A stretch of 64,000 bases of DNA. Origin: Actomonas sp051209155 (GTDB lineage: Bacteria > Verrucomicrobiota > Verrucomicrobiia > Opitutales > Opitutaceae). Positions 7,705 through 15,029 of this stretch are shown here, in pieces. Under the pieces are notes generated by a model that was given only the letters and a program-made list of their open reading frames with translations, did no database searches and was not told where the DNA came from. The stretch lies in NCBI GenBank assembly GCA_051209155.1, contig JBPJGB010000006.1; one strand, 5' to 3'. Position 1 is the first letter of the stretch. Each line of letters starts with the position of its first letter. The position numbers and the translations under genes were made by a program.

Positions 7705-8610
7705 CTAGGAGGCCCAGCGGCCGTAGACGCCGCAGGGGAGGATCTTGCCGTCGGCCTCGATGGGCAGGCCCACCTCGCCGCAGGTGATGGTGCCGCCGTG
7801 GCCGAGCTGGTGCATGAGCTCGTCGAGCAGGTTGCCAACCACGGTCGGCGAGAGGCGGGCGGTGTAGGCGTTGATGAGGAAGAACACCGGATCGCGGGAC
7901 AGCAGCTTGCCGCACTCCTCGAGCAGCTCCCACAGGTTGGTCTCAAGCTTCCACATCTCGCCGCCGCTGCCGCGCCCGTAGGTGGGCGGATCCATGATGA
8001 TCGCGTCGTAGGTGCGGCCGCGGCGGATTTCGCGACGCACAAACTTTAGGCAGTCGTCCACGATGTAGCGGATGGGGGCGTCGCCGAGTCCGCTGAGGGT
8101 GGCGTTTTCCCGGCACCACTTCACCATGCCGTCGGCGGCATCGACGTGGCAGACGGACGCGCCGGCTTTGGCGGCGGCGCAGGTGGCCCCGCCGGTGTAG
8201 CCGAAGAGGTTGAGCACCGACACCTCACGGCCGCGGGCGGTGGCGCTTTTGATCCGTTGGGTGAACCATTCCCAGTTCACCGCCTGTTCGGGAAACAGAC
8301 CGGTGTGTTTGAAGGAGGTTGGCGAGATGCGAAAGCGCAGACCCAGCGACGCGTAATCGATCTGCCAGGAATCGGGTAATTTGTTGTGAAACTCCCACTT
8401 GCCGCCGCCCTTGTCGCTGCGGTGGTAGTAGCCGTCCCAACCGGTCCACTTCGGACCAGCCCGCCGCGGCCAAATGACCTGTGGGTCGGGCCTTACGAGG
8501 GTGACCTTGCCCCAACGCTCCATTTTCATGCCGTTGCCGGCGTCCAGCAGGCGGTAGTCTTGCCACTGGTTCGCGATTGCTATCGTAGGGGCGGGCTGCA
8601 CGTTGCTCAT
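7705..8610 (-). CDS. Class I SAM-dependent methyltransferase, RlmI/RlmK-like
   Basis: 301 aa from the ATG at 8610. Rossmann-fold signatures: NLFGYTGGATCAAAKAGA (SAM-binding motif I), DAADGMVKW (motif II acidic) and the catalytic IIMDPPTYGRG (motif IV of N-/C5-methylases in the RlmI/RlmK group). An N-terminal segment with KWTGWDGYYHRSDKGGG replaces the PUA domain. It probably methylates rRNA. The N-terminal extension up to an ATG at 8685 is unlikely. The gene is divergent from the DUF481 gene, with 126 bp between the start codons. Confidence 0.8.
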   Translation of the reverse strand: MSNVQPAPTIAIANQWQDYRLLDAGNGMKMERWGKVTLVRPDPQVIWPRRAGPKWTGWDGYYHRSDKGGGKWEFHNKLPDSWQIDYASLGLRFRISPTSFKHTGLFPEQAVNWEWFTQRIKSATARGREVSVLNLFGYTGGATCAAAKAGASVCHVDAADGMVKWCRENATLSGLGDAPIRYIVDDCLKFVRREIRRGRTYDAIIMDPPTYGRGSGGEMWKLETNLWELLEECGKLLSRDPVFFLINAYTARLSPTVVGNLLDELMHQLGHGGTITCGEVGLPIEADGKILPCGVYGRWAS

Positions 8611-8736
8611 CGGTTCGGGCAATTTGACAAGCGAGACCGGTCTGTAAACGAATCTTGCGACGTGACCTTTGCTCGGACGAGTCACTTCCCGGTTGACTCC
8701 GAATATAGGGTGAATCCCCTACTGTCTTCTCAAGCT

Positions 8737-9780
8737 ATGAAATCCAAATTCTTCGCAAAATCGGTGATCAGCCTCTTGGTCGCCTCGTTCCTGAGTTCCG
8801 TCGTGTGGGCGGACGTCGTGGTGACGAAAGACGGTGCCCGACTCGTGGGCACCGTGAAAAAGGTCGATGGCGGCAAGGTCACCCTCGGAACCTCCTATGC
8901 CGGTGACATCCAGATCAATCAAGGTGAGGTCGAGAGCATCACCATGGAAGATCCGCTCGTGATCCGCCTGCAGGGTGGCACGACCATGGAAGGCACGGTT
9001 ACGACCAATGCGAGCGGCCAGGTGTCCATCGCGGGTCAAGACGGCACGATCAACACCACGGTCGACAAGATTGCGACCACGTGGTCGCCCGGCGGCACCG
9101 ATCCCGCCGTGGCCGCGCTCCAGCGCAAGTGGGCCTACGAGGCCGCGCTCGATATCACCGGCAAGAACGGCAACAAGGAGCAGCTCGGCACCGCCGTCGC
9201 GATGCGCGCCACCCTTTCCGGCGCCAAGGACAAACTGGTTTTTTACACCGGCTACAATCGCCAGGAGACCGACAACCTGAAGTCGGCCGACCAGTTCAAG
9301 GCCGGCGTCGATTACTCCAACAACTTCAAGGGCCACATGTCCTGGTATATGCGCAACGAGGGCGGCTTCGATCGTATCAAGGACATCGAACTCTACAACG
9401 TGACCGCCGCGGGTCTGGGCTACGACTTCATCAAGAACAAGCAGCAGACCCTGACCGGTCGCGCCGGTCTTTCCTTCCGTTACGAAGGCTACAAGAACCC
9501 GCTCACCGAAGATGTGAAGAGCGCCGGTTTGGACTTCGGCCTCAACCACAGCTACCAGTGGGACACCATGAAGATGACCAACGCGCTCACCTTTGTGCCC
9601 TCCTTTGAAGACTTTGCCAACTACCGCGCCATCCACGACTCCTACTTCGAGATGCCGCTCAAGGCCGGCTTCTGGAAGCTCCGCGTCGGTCTGTCCAACG
9701 ACTACACCAGCGAGCCCGCCCCCGGCGTGAAGAGCCTGGATACCACCTACTACACCCGCCTGGTGCTCAACTGGGACTGA
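8737..9780 (+). CDS. DUF481 outer-membrane protein
   Basis: 347 aa from the ATG at 8737, with a signal peptide ending near VVWADV. After a short N-terminal beta-rich region (VVTKDGARLVGTVKKVDGG and an IRLQGGTTMEGTV repeat, probably two small SH3-like modules), residues ~130-347 show alternating polar/hydrophobic strands with many aromatic residues, ending in TTYYTRLVLNWD. A terminal aromatic-rich strand of this kind suggests a beta-barrel. DUF481 proteins (YdiY-like) are outer-membrane barrels of unclear function. The gene is followed at once by a strong terminator hairpin. Confidence 0.85.
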   Translation: MKSKFFAKSVISLLVASFLSSVVWADVVVTKDGARLVGTVKKVDGGKVTLGTSYAGDIQINQGEVESITMEDPLVIRLQGGTTMEGTVTTNASGQVSIAGQDGTINTTVDKIATTWSPGGTDPAVAALQRKWAYEAALDITGKNGNKEQLGTAVAMRATLSGAKDKLVFYTGYNRQETDNLKSADQFKAGVDYSNNFKGHMSWYMRNEGGFDRIKDIELYNVTAAGLGYDFIKNKQQTLTGRAGLSFRYEGYKNPLTEDVKSAGLDFGLNHSYQWDTMKMTNALTFVPSFEDFANYRAIHDSYFEMPLKAGFWKLRVGLSNDYTSEPAPGVKSLDTTYYTRLVLNWD

Positions 9781-9810
9781 TCTCCGCGTCTCCGGAATAG
9801 TTCTTTTCCG

Positions 9811-9850
9811 AGCGGCCTCCTACTGCGGTATGAGGCCGCTTTTGTTTTTA
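9811..9850 (+). terminator. Rho-independent terminator after DUF481 gene, overlapping the next start codon
   Basis: Stem AGCGGCCTC (9811-9819) pairs perfectly with GAGGCCGCT (9832-9840), followed by TTTGTTTTTA. The right arm begins with the G of the ATG of the downstream gene (9830-9832). The hairpin therefore ends one transcript and also buries the start region of the next. Confidence 0.8.
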
Positions 9851-10555
9851 CTGTTCGCGCCGGTCGCTGTGTTCGCGACCGAGCCCCGCACCTTCCGCAG
9901 CGGACCCAATCCGGTGCCTCTCATGGAGCTGTTCACCAGCGAAGGCTGCTCCAGTTGTCCGCCCGCTGAAGCTTGGCTGGGCGAGCTGCGCCACGATCCC
10001 GGGCTGTGGCGCGACTTCGTGCCCGTGGCCTGGCACGTCAACTACTGGGACCGGCTCGGCTGGCCGGACCGCCTTGCGGACCCAGCGTATACAGATCGTC
10101 AATACGCCTACGCCCGCGCCTGGCGGAGTCGCCGGGTCTACACCCCGGAGACGATCCGTGGTGGGGTGGAATGGTCGTGGCGCGACGGGCGCCCGATCGG
10201 GTCCACGACGCCCGACCGCGCTGGCGGGGAACTCGTCGCCACCGTGGCTGATGGGGTGGTGAGGGTAAACTACGCGACCGCGGGGAAACCACCATCCGAC
10301 CTGCGCGTGCACGTCGCCCGACTCGGCGGCGGCATCGTAAGCGACGTGAAACGAGGCGAAAATCGTGGTCGCCGCCTCAACCACGAGTTCGTGGTGCTGG
10401 GGTGGAAATCGGCCGATTTGTCCGCGAGCGAAATGACTCTGCGCCTGCCCGAAGCGTCCGTCGACCTGGCAGCCACTCGGACTGCCGTCGCCGTTTGGAT
10501 CAGTCGCGGCGAGAACCCGGCGCCTTTGCAAGCGACGGGCGGTTGGTTGGAGTAA
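9830..10555 (+). CDS. DUF1223 thioredoxin-like exported protein
   Basis: 241 aa beginning MRPLLFLLFAPVAVFATEP, a short signal peptide. The core motif SEGCSSCPPA (residues ~37-46) with two cysteines is the DUF1223 signature; this family has a thioredoxin-like fold and sits in the periplasm of many proteobacteria and Verrucomicrobiota. WHVNYWDRLGW is also conserved. The start codon lies in the terminator hairpin of the upstream gene. No other ATG is available before the conserved domain, so the overlap seems real. It ends 12 bp before the convergent small membrane-protein gene. Function unknown. Confidence 0.85.
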   Translation: MRPLLFLLFAPVAVFATEPRTFRSGPNPVPLMELFTSEGCSSCPPAEAWLGELRHDPGLWRDFVPVAWHVNYWDRLGWPDRLADPAYTDRQYAYARAWRSRRVYTPETIRGGVEWSWRDGRPIGSTTPDRAGGELVATVADGVVRVNYATAGKPPSDLRVHVARLGGGIVSDVKRGENRGRRLNHEFVVLGWKSADLSASEMTLRLPEASVDLAATRTAVAVWISRGENPAPLQATGGWLE

Positions 10556-10567
10556 GTTTTGCTTGGG

Positions 10568-11017
10568 TTACCCCTGCACGTGATATCCTGCAGTAGCGGT
10601 GTGCTTGTCCGTGGGCCCCCGATTCGTCGCAGTGATGATACTTATCGATGCCAAAAAGATGCTCGATCCAACTAGCACCAAGCAGATGTGATAACCATAT
10701 GTTCGGTTCTTAATCGTGTCCTTTAGCTCTCGGACGTTGTCAGACCATTTGATTGAGATCAGCGAGAGTGACATGATTACTGCCACGAGCATCAGGATTG
10801 TGGCTAATCCGATACATCCAGGATCCAAGTTAACCTCGGAGAACTCGCTAGGGTTCGAGAATACCGAGATCTTGAGCGCGCCTAAAACAGTCAGACCAAA
10901 ACTGGCGACTCTGAGCATTAAACCACATTTGTTGTCTATACGATCAAGGTCCTCGTAGCAGGATTTTTTGTGGTTGGTTTCTAAGCATACACTGTGGCCA
11001 TTTGGGAATTCTTTCAT
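10568..11017 (-). CDS. Unknown small membrane protein
   Basis: 149 aa from the ATG at 11017. I recognise no family. Three predicted transmembrane helices lie at about residues 34-52, 69-89 and 110-130, with a basic-acidic cytosolic segment (IKWSDNVRELKDTIKNRTYG) between helices 2 and 3. The N-terminal ~30 residues contain two Cys and several charged residues. Base composition is clearly more AT-rich than in the flanking genes, suggesting recent acquisition. It starts 41 bp after the stop of the aldo/keto reductase on the same strand and may be co-transcribed. No Shine-Dalgarno is evident. Confidence 0.6.
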   Translation of the reverse strand: MKEFPNGHSVCLETNHKKSCYEDLDRIDNKCGLMLRVASFGLTVLGALKISVFSNPSEFSEVNLDPGCIGLATILMLVAVIMSLSLISIKWSDNVRELKDTIKNRTYGYHICLVLVGSSIFLASISIITATNRGPTDKHTATAGYHVQG

Positions 11018-11058
11018 GACGGCAATAGCTTGGTCTATCGCTGTCTCGAGCGCGAACC

Positions 11059-12078
11059 TTACCCCAGCGGATACGGGAACTCCCTTGTGATCGCGTCGAT
11101 GCGGGCGAGCACGTCGTCGCTGAGCTTCAGGTCGACCGCGCCGAGGTTTTCTTCGAGTTGCGCCATGGTGGTGGCGCCGAAGATGGTGGAGGCGACGAAG
11201 TCGTGCTGCTTGCTCCACGCGAGGCACATGGCGACGAGGTTGAGGTCGGCATCGTCGGCGAGCTTTTGCAGCGCGGCCACCGTGCCGAGGCTGCGTTCGT
11301 TGACGAAGCGGTGGCTCATCTTCTTCTGCCGCTCGCCGTCGCCCTTGAGGTATTCGGTGAAGCGGGCCGGCTCGGGCAGGGCGCCGTCGTTGTATTTGCC
11401 GGAGCATACGCCCCCGCCGAGCGGGGAGTAGGGCAGGCAACTGATTTTCTCGCGACGGCAGATCTCGGCCAGCGCGTCCTCGAAGCGGCGGTTGATGATG
11501 GAGAAGTTGTTCTGGATCGTCTCGTAGCGGGCGAGGCCGTGGGCCTGGGCCGTGGCCTCGGCCTTCATCGTGCCCCAGGCGGATTCGTTGCTCGAACCGA
11601 CGATGCGCACGATGCCCTCGTCCTTCAGTTCAGTGAGCGCGCCGAGGACTTCCTCATAGGGCAGGTCCGGGTCGGGCCAGTGGGTCTGGTAAAGGTCGAT
11701 GTAGTCGGTCTGCAGGCGACGAAGGCTGCCCTCGACGGCGATGCGGATGTGGTGGCGGTCGAGGGCGGCGGTGCCGTTGCGCACCGGCGGCACGAACCAG
11801 CCGTGGGCGGGGCCCACGACCTTGGTCGCGAGGATGACGCTGTCGCGCGGTTTGGTCTGCAGCCAGCGGCCCACGATCTCCTCGGTGCGGTGCACCCACT
11901 CGGCCTGGGGTGGGACGGGGTAGATCTCGGCCGTGTCGTAGAAATTGATGCCGGCGTCGTAAGCACGATCGAGCAGGGCGAAGGCCTCCTCCTCGGTGTT
12001 GCGCGCTCCGAAGGTCATCGTGCCGAAGCACAAATCCGTCACCACAATGCCACTGCGTCCAAGTCGGCGTTTTTCCAT
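11059..12078 (-). CDS. Aldo/keto reductase (YgdS/Tas-like)
   Basis: 339 aa from the ATG at 12078. AKR signatures: LGRSGIVVTDLCFGTMTFG at the N terminus, NFYDTAEIYP (catalytic Asp and Tyr region), LATKVVGPAH (catalytic Lys), DYIDLYQTHWPD (catalytic His), and the NADPH-binding GSSNESAWG and GATTMAQLEENLGA near the C terminus. Length and the long loop with PVPPQAEWVHRTEEIVG resemble the Tas branch. It should reduce aldehydes or ketones with NADPH in the cytoplasm. Physiological substrate unknown. Confidence 0.9.
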   Translation of the reverse strand: MEKRRLGRSGIVVTDLCFGTMTFGARNTEEEAFALLDRAYDAGINFYDTAEIYPVPPQAEWVHRTEEIVGRWLQTKPRDSVILATKVVGPAHGWFVPPVRNGTAALDRHHIRIAVEGSLRRLQTDYIDLYQTHWPDPDLPYEEVLGALTELKDEGIVRIVGSSNESAWGTMKAEATAQAHGLARYETIQNNFSIINRRFEDALAEICRREKISCLPYSPLGGGVCSGKYNDGALPEPARFTEYLKGDGERQKKMSHRFVNERSLGTVAALQKLADDADLNLVAMCLAWSKQHDFVASTIFGATTMAQLEENLGAVDLKLSDDVLARIDAITREFPYPLG

Positions 12079-12186
12079 GGCGTTGACCCAACACTCGGTC
12101 GGACAGCGCGGCAAGAAATGCGCAGCAATTGCGATTAAGACCGTTAAGTCCCGCGTCGATTGGAGGAAGAGCGTTCCTGTATTCCC

Positions 12187-12741
12187 ATGGCCCGACCCAC
12201 CATTCTTCCGACCGGGGAGGAGGTGACCTTTTCGCCCGATGAGGTCATCGTCTCCAAAACCGATCCCCGCGGCGTGATCACCTACGCCAACGCGGTGTTT
12301 CAACGCGTCTCCGGTTACACTGAGGCGGAGTTGCTCGGCCAACCACACAACCTCATCCGCCATCCCGACATGCCGGCCTGCGTGTTCAAGCTGCTGTGGG
12401 ACACGCTTAAGGCCGGCCAGGAGATCTTCGCCTACGTCAACAACCTCGCCAAGGACGGGCGCAACTACTGGGTCTTCGCCCACGTCACGCCCAGCTTCGA
12501 CGCCCGGGGCAACATCATCGCCTACCACTCCAACCGCCGCGTGCCGCACGCCGATGCGCTCGCCAAGGTGCAGCCGCTCTACCGCACCCTGCGTGAGGCC
12601 GAACGCGCCGCCGGCGACGGCTCGGCCGGTATGGCCGCCTCGATCGCGCTGGTCGAGCGCACCCTCGCCGAAGCCGGTCTCAGCTACGGCGAGTTTGTCT
12701 TCAGCCTGTCCGCCGAAACCGCGCTCGCCGCCGCCCTCTGA
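12187..12741 (+). CDS. Aer-like PAS domain protein
   Basis: 184 aa from the ATG at 12187. The PAS domain spans ~18-120 and is strongly Aer-like: EVIVSKTDPRGVITYANAVF, VSGYTEAELLGQPHNLIRHP, and YWVFAHVTPSFDARG with NRRVP after it. In Aer this domain binds FAD and senses redox state. The remaining ~60 residues look helical. There is no transmembrane segment and no MCP signalling domain; that domain is on the next gene, 8 bp downstream. The pair therefore looks like a split aerotaxis/redox receptor. Confidence 0.85.
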   Translation: MARPTILPTGEEVTFSPDEVIVSKTDPRGVITYANAVFQRVSGYTEAELLGQPHNLIRHPDMPACVFKLLWDTLKAGQEIFAYVNNLAKDGRNYWVFAHVTPSFDARGNIIAYHSNRRVPHADALAKVQPLYRTLREAERAAGDGSAGMAASIALVERTLAEAGLSYGEFVFSLSAETALAAAL

Positions 12742-12749
12742 TTTCCGCC

Positions 12750-13928
12750 ATGAGTGACTCCGCTTCCATCCTGCGCGAACTCACCGCGATCTGTGAACGG
12801 GCCGCCGCCGGCGACCTCGAAGCCCGCGTGTCGCCCGCGCCCGACTCGGTCGAATTCGCCGCCCTCGGCGGCGCCATCAACCACCTGCTCGACATCTGCG
12901 ACGCCTACGTGCGCGAGTCCGCCGCCGCGCTGGATCACTGCGCGCGGGGTGAGTTTCACCGGCCGATTCTGTTACGCGGCCTGCACGGCTCCTACCGTCA
13001 TGCCGCCGTCACCATCAACCGCGCCGCGCACAAGATGTCCGAAGACGCTGCCAAGATCGCGCGCTTCGAAACCGAACGCAAAGCCGTGGCCCGTCGCGTC
13101 GCCGAGACCACTGATTCCGTGACGTCCTCGGCCGGTGACTTGCGGGCCAACGCGACTTCCATTCAGGAACACGTGGCCGACAGCCGACGTCTGGCTGAAG
13201 ATGTGGCGCAGGCCACCGACCTTGCCGCCCAAAACACCAATGCCGTGGCGGCCGCCTGCCAGGAGCTAAGCATCTGCACGAGCGAGATCACCCGTCGCAC
13301 TCAGGAATCCGCCGGTCTCACCCAGTCCGCCGTGGCCGAGGCCACGCGGGCCGGTTCGGCTGTCACGCAGCTCGGCGACGCCGCCCGCCAGATCGGCACC
13401 GTCGTCGACGTCATCGACAAGATCGCCCGCCAGACGAACCTGCTCGCGCTCAACGCCACCATCGAAGCCGCGCGCGCCGGCGAGCACGGCCGCAGTTTTG
13501 CGGTGGTCGCGGGCGAGGTGAAATCGCTGTCCCGTGAGACCGCTGAGGCGACCAAGAAGATCGCCGGCCAGATCGACGCCATGCAGCAGGCCACGGCCAA
13601 GGTCGGCCAAGTGATCGGCGGCGTGGGCGAATCCATTCACCACATCGACGCCAGCGCGACCGCCATCTCCACCTCGGTGGCCGAGCAGGCCCGCGCGGTC
13701 GAAGAGATCGCCGAACGCATCGCGCAGGTGTCGACCTCGACCGAGTCGATTTCAACGCGCATGGCCGATGTCGCCATTGCGACCGAAAACCTCGACGCCA
13801 TCACGCGCGACCTGAAGTCGTCGGCCGATCAACTCGCCACCGACGCCGAGGGCCTGCAGCGCGAAACGTGGGCCTTGGATGCCGGCGAGGGAAACTCAAC
13901 TTCACGCCCGGTCCGCCGGGCCGCATAG
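12750..13928 (+). CDS. Soluble methyl-accepting chemotaxis protein
   Basis: 392 aa, no transmembrane helix. The N-terminal ~100 residues contain HAMP-like repeats (LTAICERAAAGDLEARV and similar), followed by a long coiled-coil signalling domain. The hairpin tip reads DKIARQTNLLALNATIEAAR, then AGEHGRSFAVVAGEV, the near-invariant contact region for CheA/CheW. It probably takes its input from the upstream PAS protein by direct contact. No other chemotaxis gene is in the window, so partners must be elsewhere. Confidence 0.9.
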   Translation: MSDSASILRELTAICERAAAGDLEARVSPAPDSVEFAALGGAINHLLDICDAYVRESAAALDHCARGEFHRPILLRGLHGSYRHAAVTINRAAHKMSEDAAKIARFETERKAVARRVAETTDSVTSSAGDLRANATSIQEHVADSRRLAEDVAQATDLAAQNTNAVAAACQELSICTSEITRRTQESAGLTQSAVAEATRAGSAVTQLGDAARQIGTVVDVIDKIARQTNLLALNATIEAARAGEHGRSFAVVAGEVKSLSRETAEATKKIAGQIDAMQQATAKVGQVIGGVGESIHHIDASATAISTSVAEQARAVEEIAERIAQVSTSTESISTRMADVAIATENLDAITRDLKSSADQLATDAEGLQRETWALDAGEGNSTSRPVRRAA

Positions 13929-13948
13929 CCCAGATTTGCTGTCGAGCT

Positions 13949-14000
13949 GCGGGTGCCGGGTCTATCGGTGATTAGGAACTCGGATATAAAAGGCACCCGC
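13949..14000. repeat. Inverted repeat between convergent genes
   Basis: GCGGGTGCC (13949-13957) and GGCACCCGC (13992-14000) are perfect complements with a 34-nt loop, between the MCP gene and the convergent nucleosidase gene. A bidirectional transcript end is possible, but there is no T-run outside the stem. Confidence 0.4.
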
Positions 14001-14016
14001 GGCTCACAGCTTGCCT

Positions 14017-14916
14017 TCACTCGTGTGCTTCGATGATGGCGCGCACGACGCGTGAGGCGATTTGCGAGACGCCCAGCTCGTTGTCATCGATTGGGTTCTT
14101 GCCGTGCTGACCGCCGGCGAGATCGCTCAAGCCCCGCACCACCAGAATCGGTTTTTGGTTGGTCCACGCGACGTGCGCGAGCGCGGTCGATTCCATGTCG
14201 AGGCAGCGCGCGTTCCACACGCGGAAAATCCATTTGCGATACTCGGCGTTGTCCAAAAACACCGTGCCGGCCACGCCGTTGCCGCCGACCGATAGGTGGA
14301 CCGTGCGACCGCCTTTTTGCATCGGAGGCAGCGTCGGCAACACCGCGCGGGCGACGTCGAGCAGCTCCGGATCGGCCGGGAAAAACGGCATCTCCCGCGG
14401 TCCCAGGCCGTCGTCGCGAGTCACGTAGACCGAGTCGGGAAAGATCATGCCGAAGTTCTCAATCTTCGGCTGCAGGTAGTCCGGCACGAGGTATTGGCCG
14501 GGGTTGGCGGGGTCCTCGTTCAGGTAGGCGGCTTCATCGTGGTAGGCCCATTGCTCGGGGATCACGATGTCGCCAACATCGAGCGACGGATCGGTGCCAC
14601 CAGCCACACCGCCGAACAGGATGTGCGTGATCGGAAAGCGTTCGAGCGCGAGCTGGAGCCGGTAGGTCGCGTTCACCGTGCTCACCCCGGTGCTGAAGAT
14701 GATGACTTTTTTGCCCGCCACCTCGCCCCGCCAATATTCTACGCCGAGGTGCGACACGCTTTCCCAGCCCGCCGCCGGATCGACCTCGAAGACCTCGTGC
14801 AGCGCCTCCATCTCGGGGCGATACGCGCCCAGCACGGCGTAGAGATTTTCCGCCCGAGCGAAGGAGGCGAGGACGCAGACGAGCAACAAGCAGGGGAGAA
14901 TCCGAAAACGAGCCAT
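14017..14916 (-). CDS. Secreted 5'-methylthioadenosine/S-adenosylhomocysteine nucleosidase-like (PNP/UDP family) protein
   Basis: 299 aa with a signal peptide (LPCLLLVCVLASFARA). The phosphorylase/nucleosidase fold is shown by YAVLGAYRPEMEALHEVFE, IIFSTGVSTVNATYRLQLAL, HILFGGVAGG, and CLDMESTALAHVAW, where Met-Glu-Ser is the ribose-binding motif. LVVRGLSDLAGG holds the catalytic Asp region. Cytosolic Pfs enzymes are ~230 aa; this one is longer and exported, so it may scavenge nucleosides in the periplasm. It is divergent from the GH2 gene. Confidence 0.85.
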   Translation of the reverse strand: MARFRILPCLLLVCVLASFARAENLYAVLGAYRPEMEALHEVFEVDPAAGWESVSHLGVEYWRGEVAGKKVIIFSTGVSTVNATYRLQLALERFPITHILFGGVAGGTDPSLDVGDIVIPEQWAYHDEAAYLNEDPANPGQYLVPDYLQPKIENFGMIFPDSVYVTRDDGLGPREMPFFPADPELLDVARAVLPTLPPMQKGGRTVHLSVGGNGVAGTVFLDNAEYRKWIFRVWNARCLDMESTALAHVAWTNQKPILVVRGLSDLAGGQHGKNPIDDNELGVSQIASRVVRAIIEAHE

Positions 14917-15029
14917 GCGCCGCAGCCAAGCAGGTGAAATGCCGATCGCAGCTCAATTCGCCGCCTGGCTTGAGGCCTGCGGGCGAATTTTTTGGCGGAA
15001 ACCGTCTGCTGCTTCGTTAAGTTAAAACG

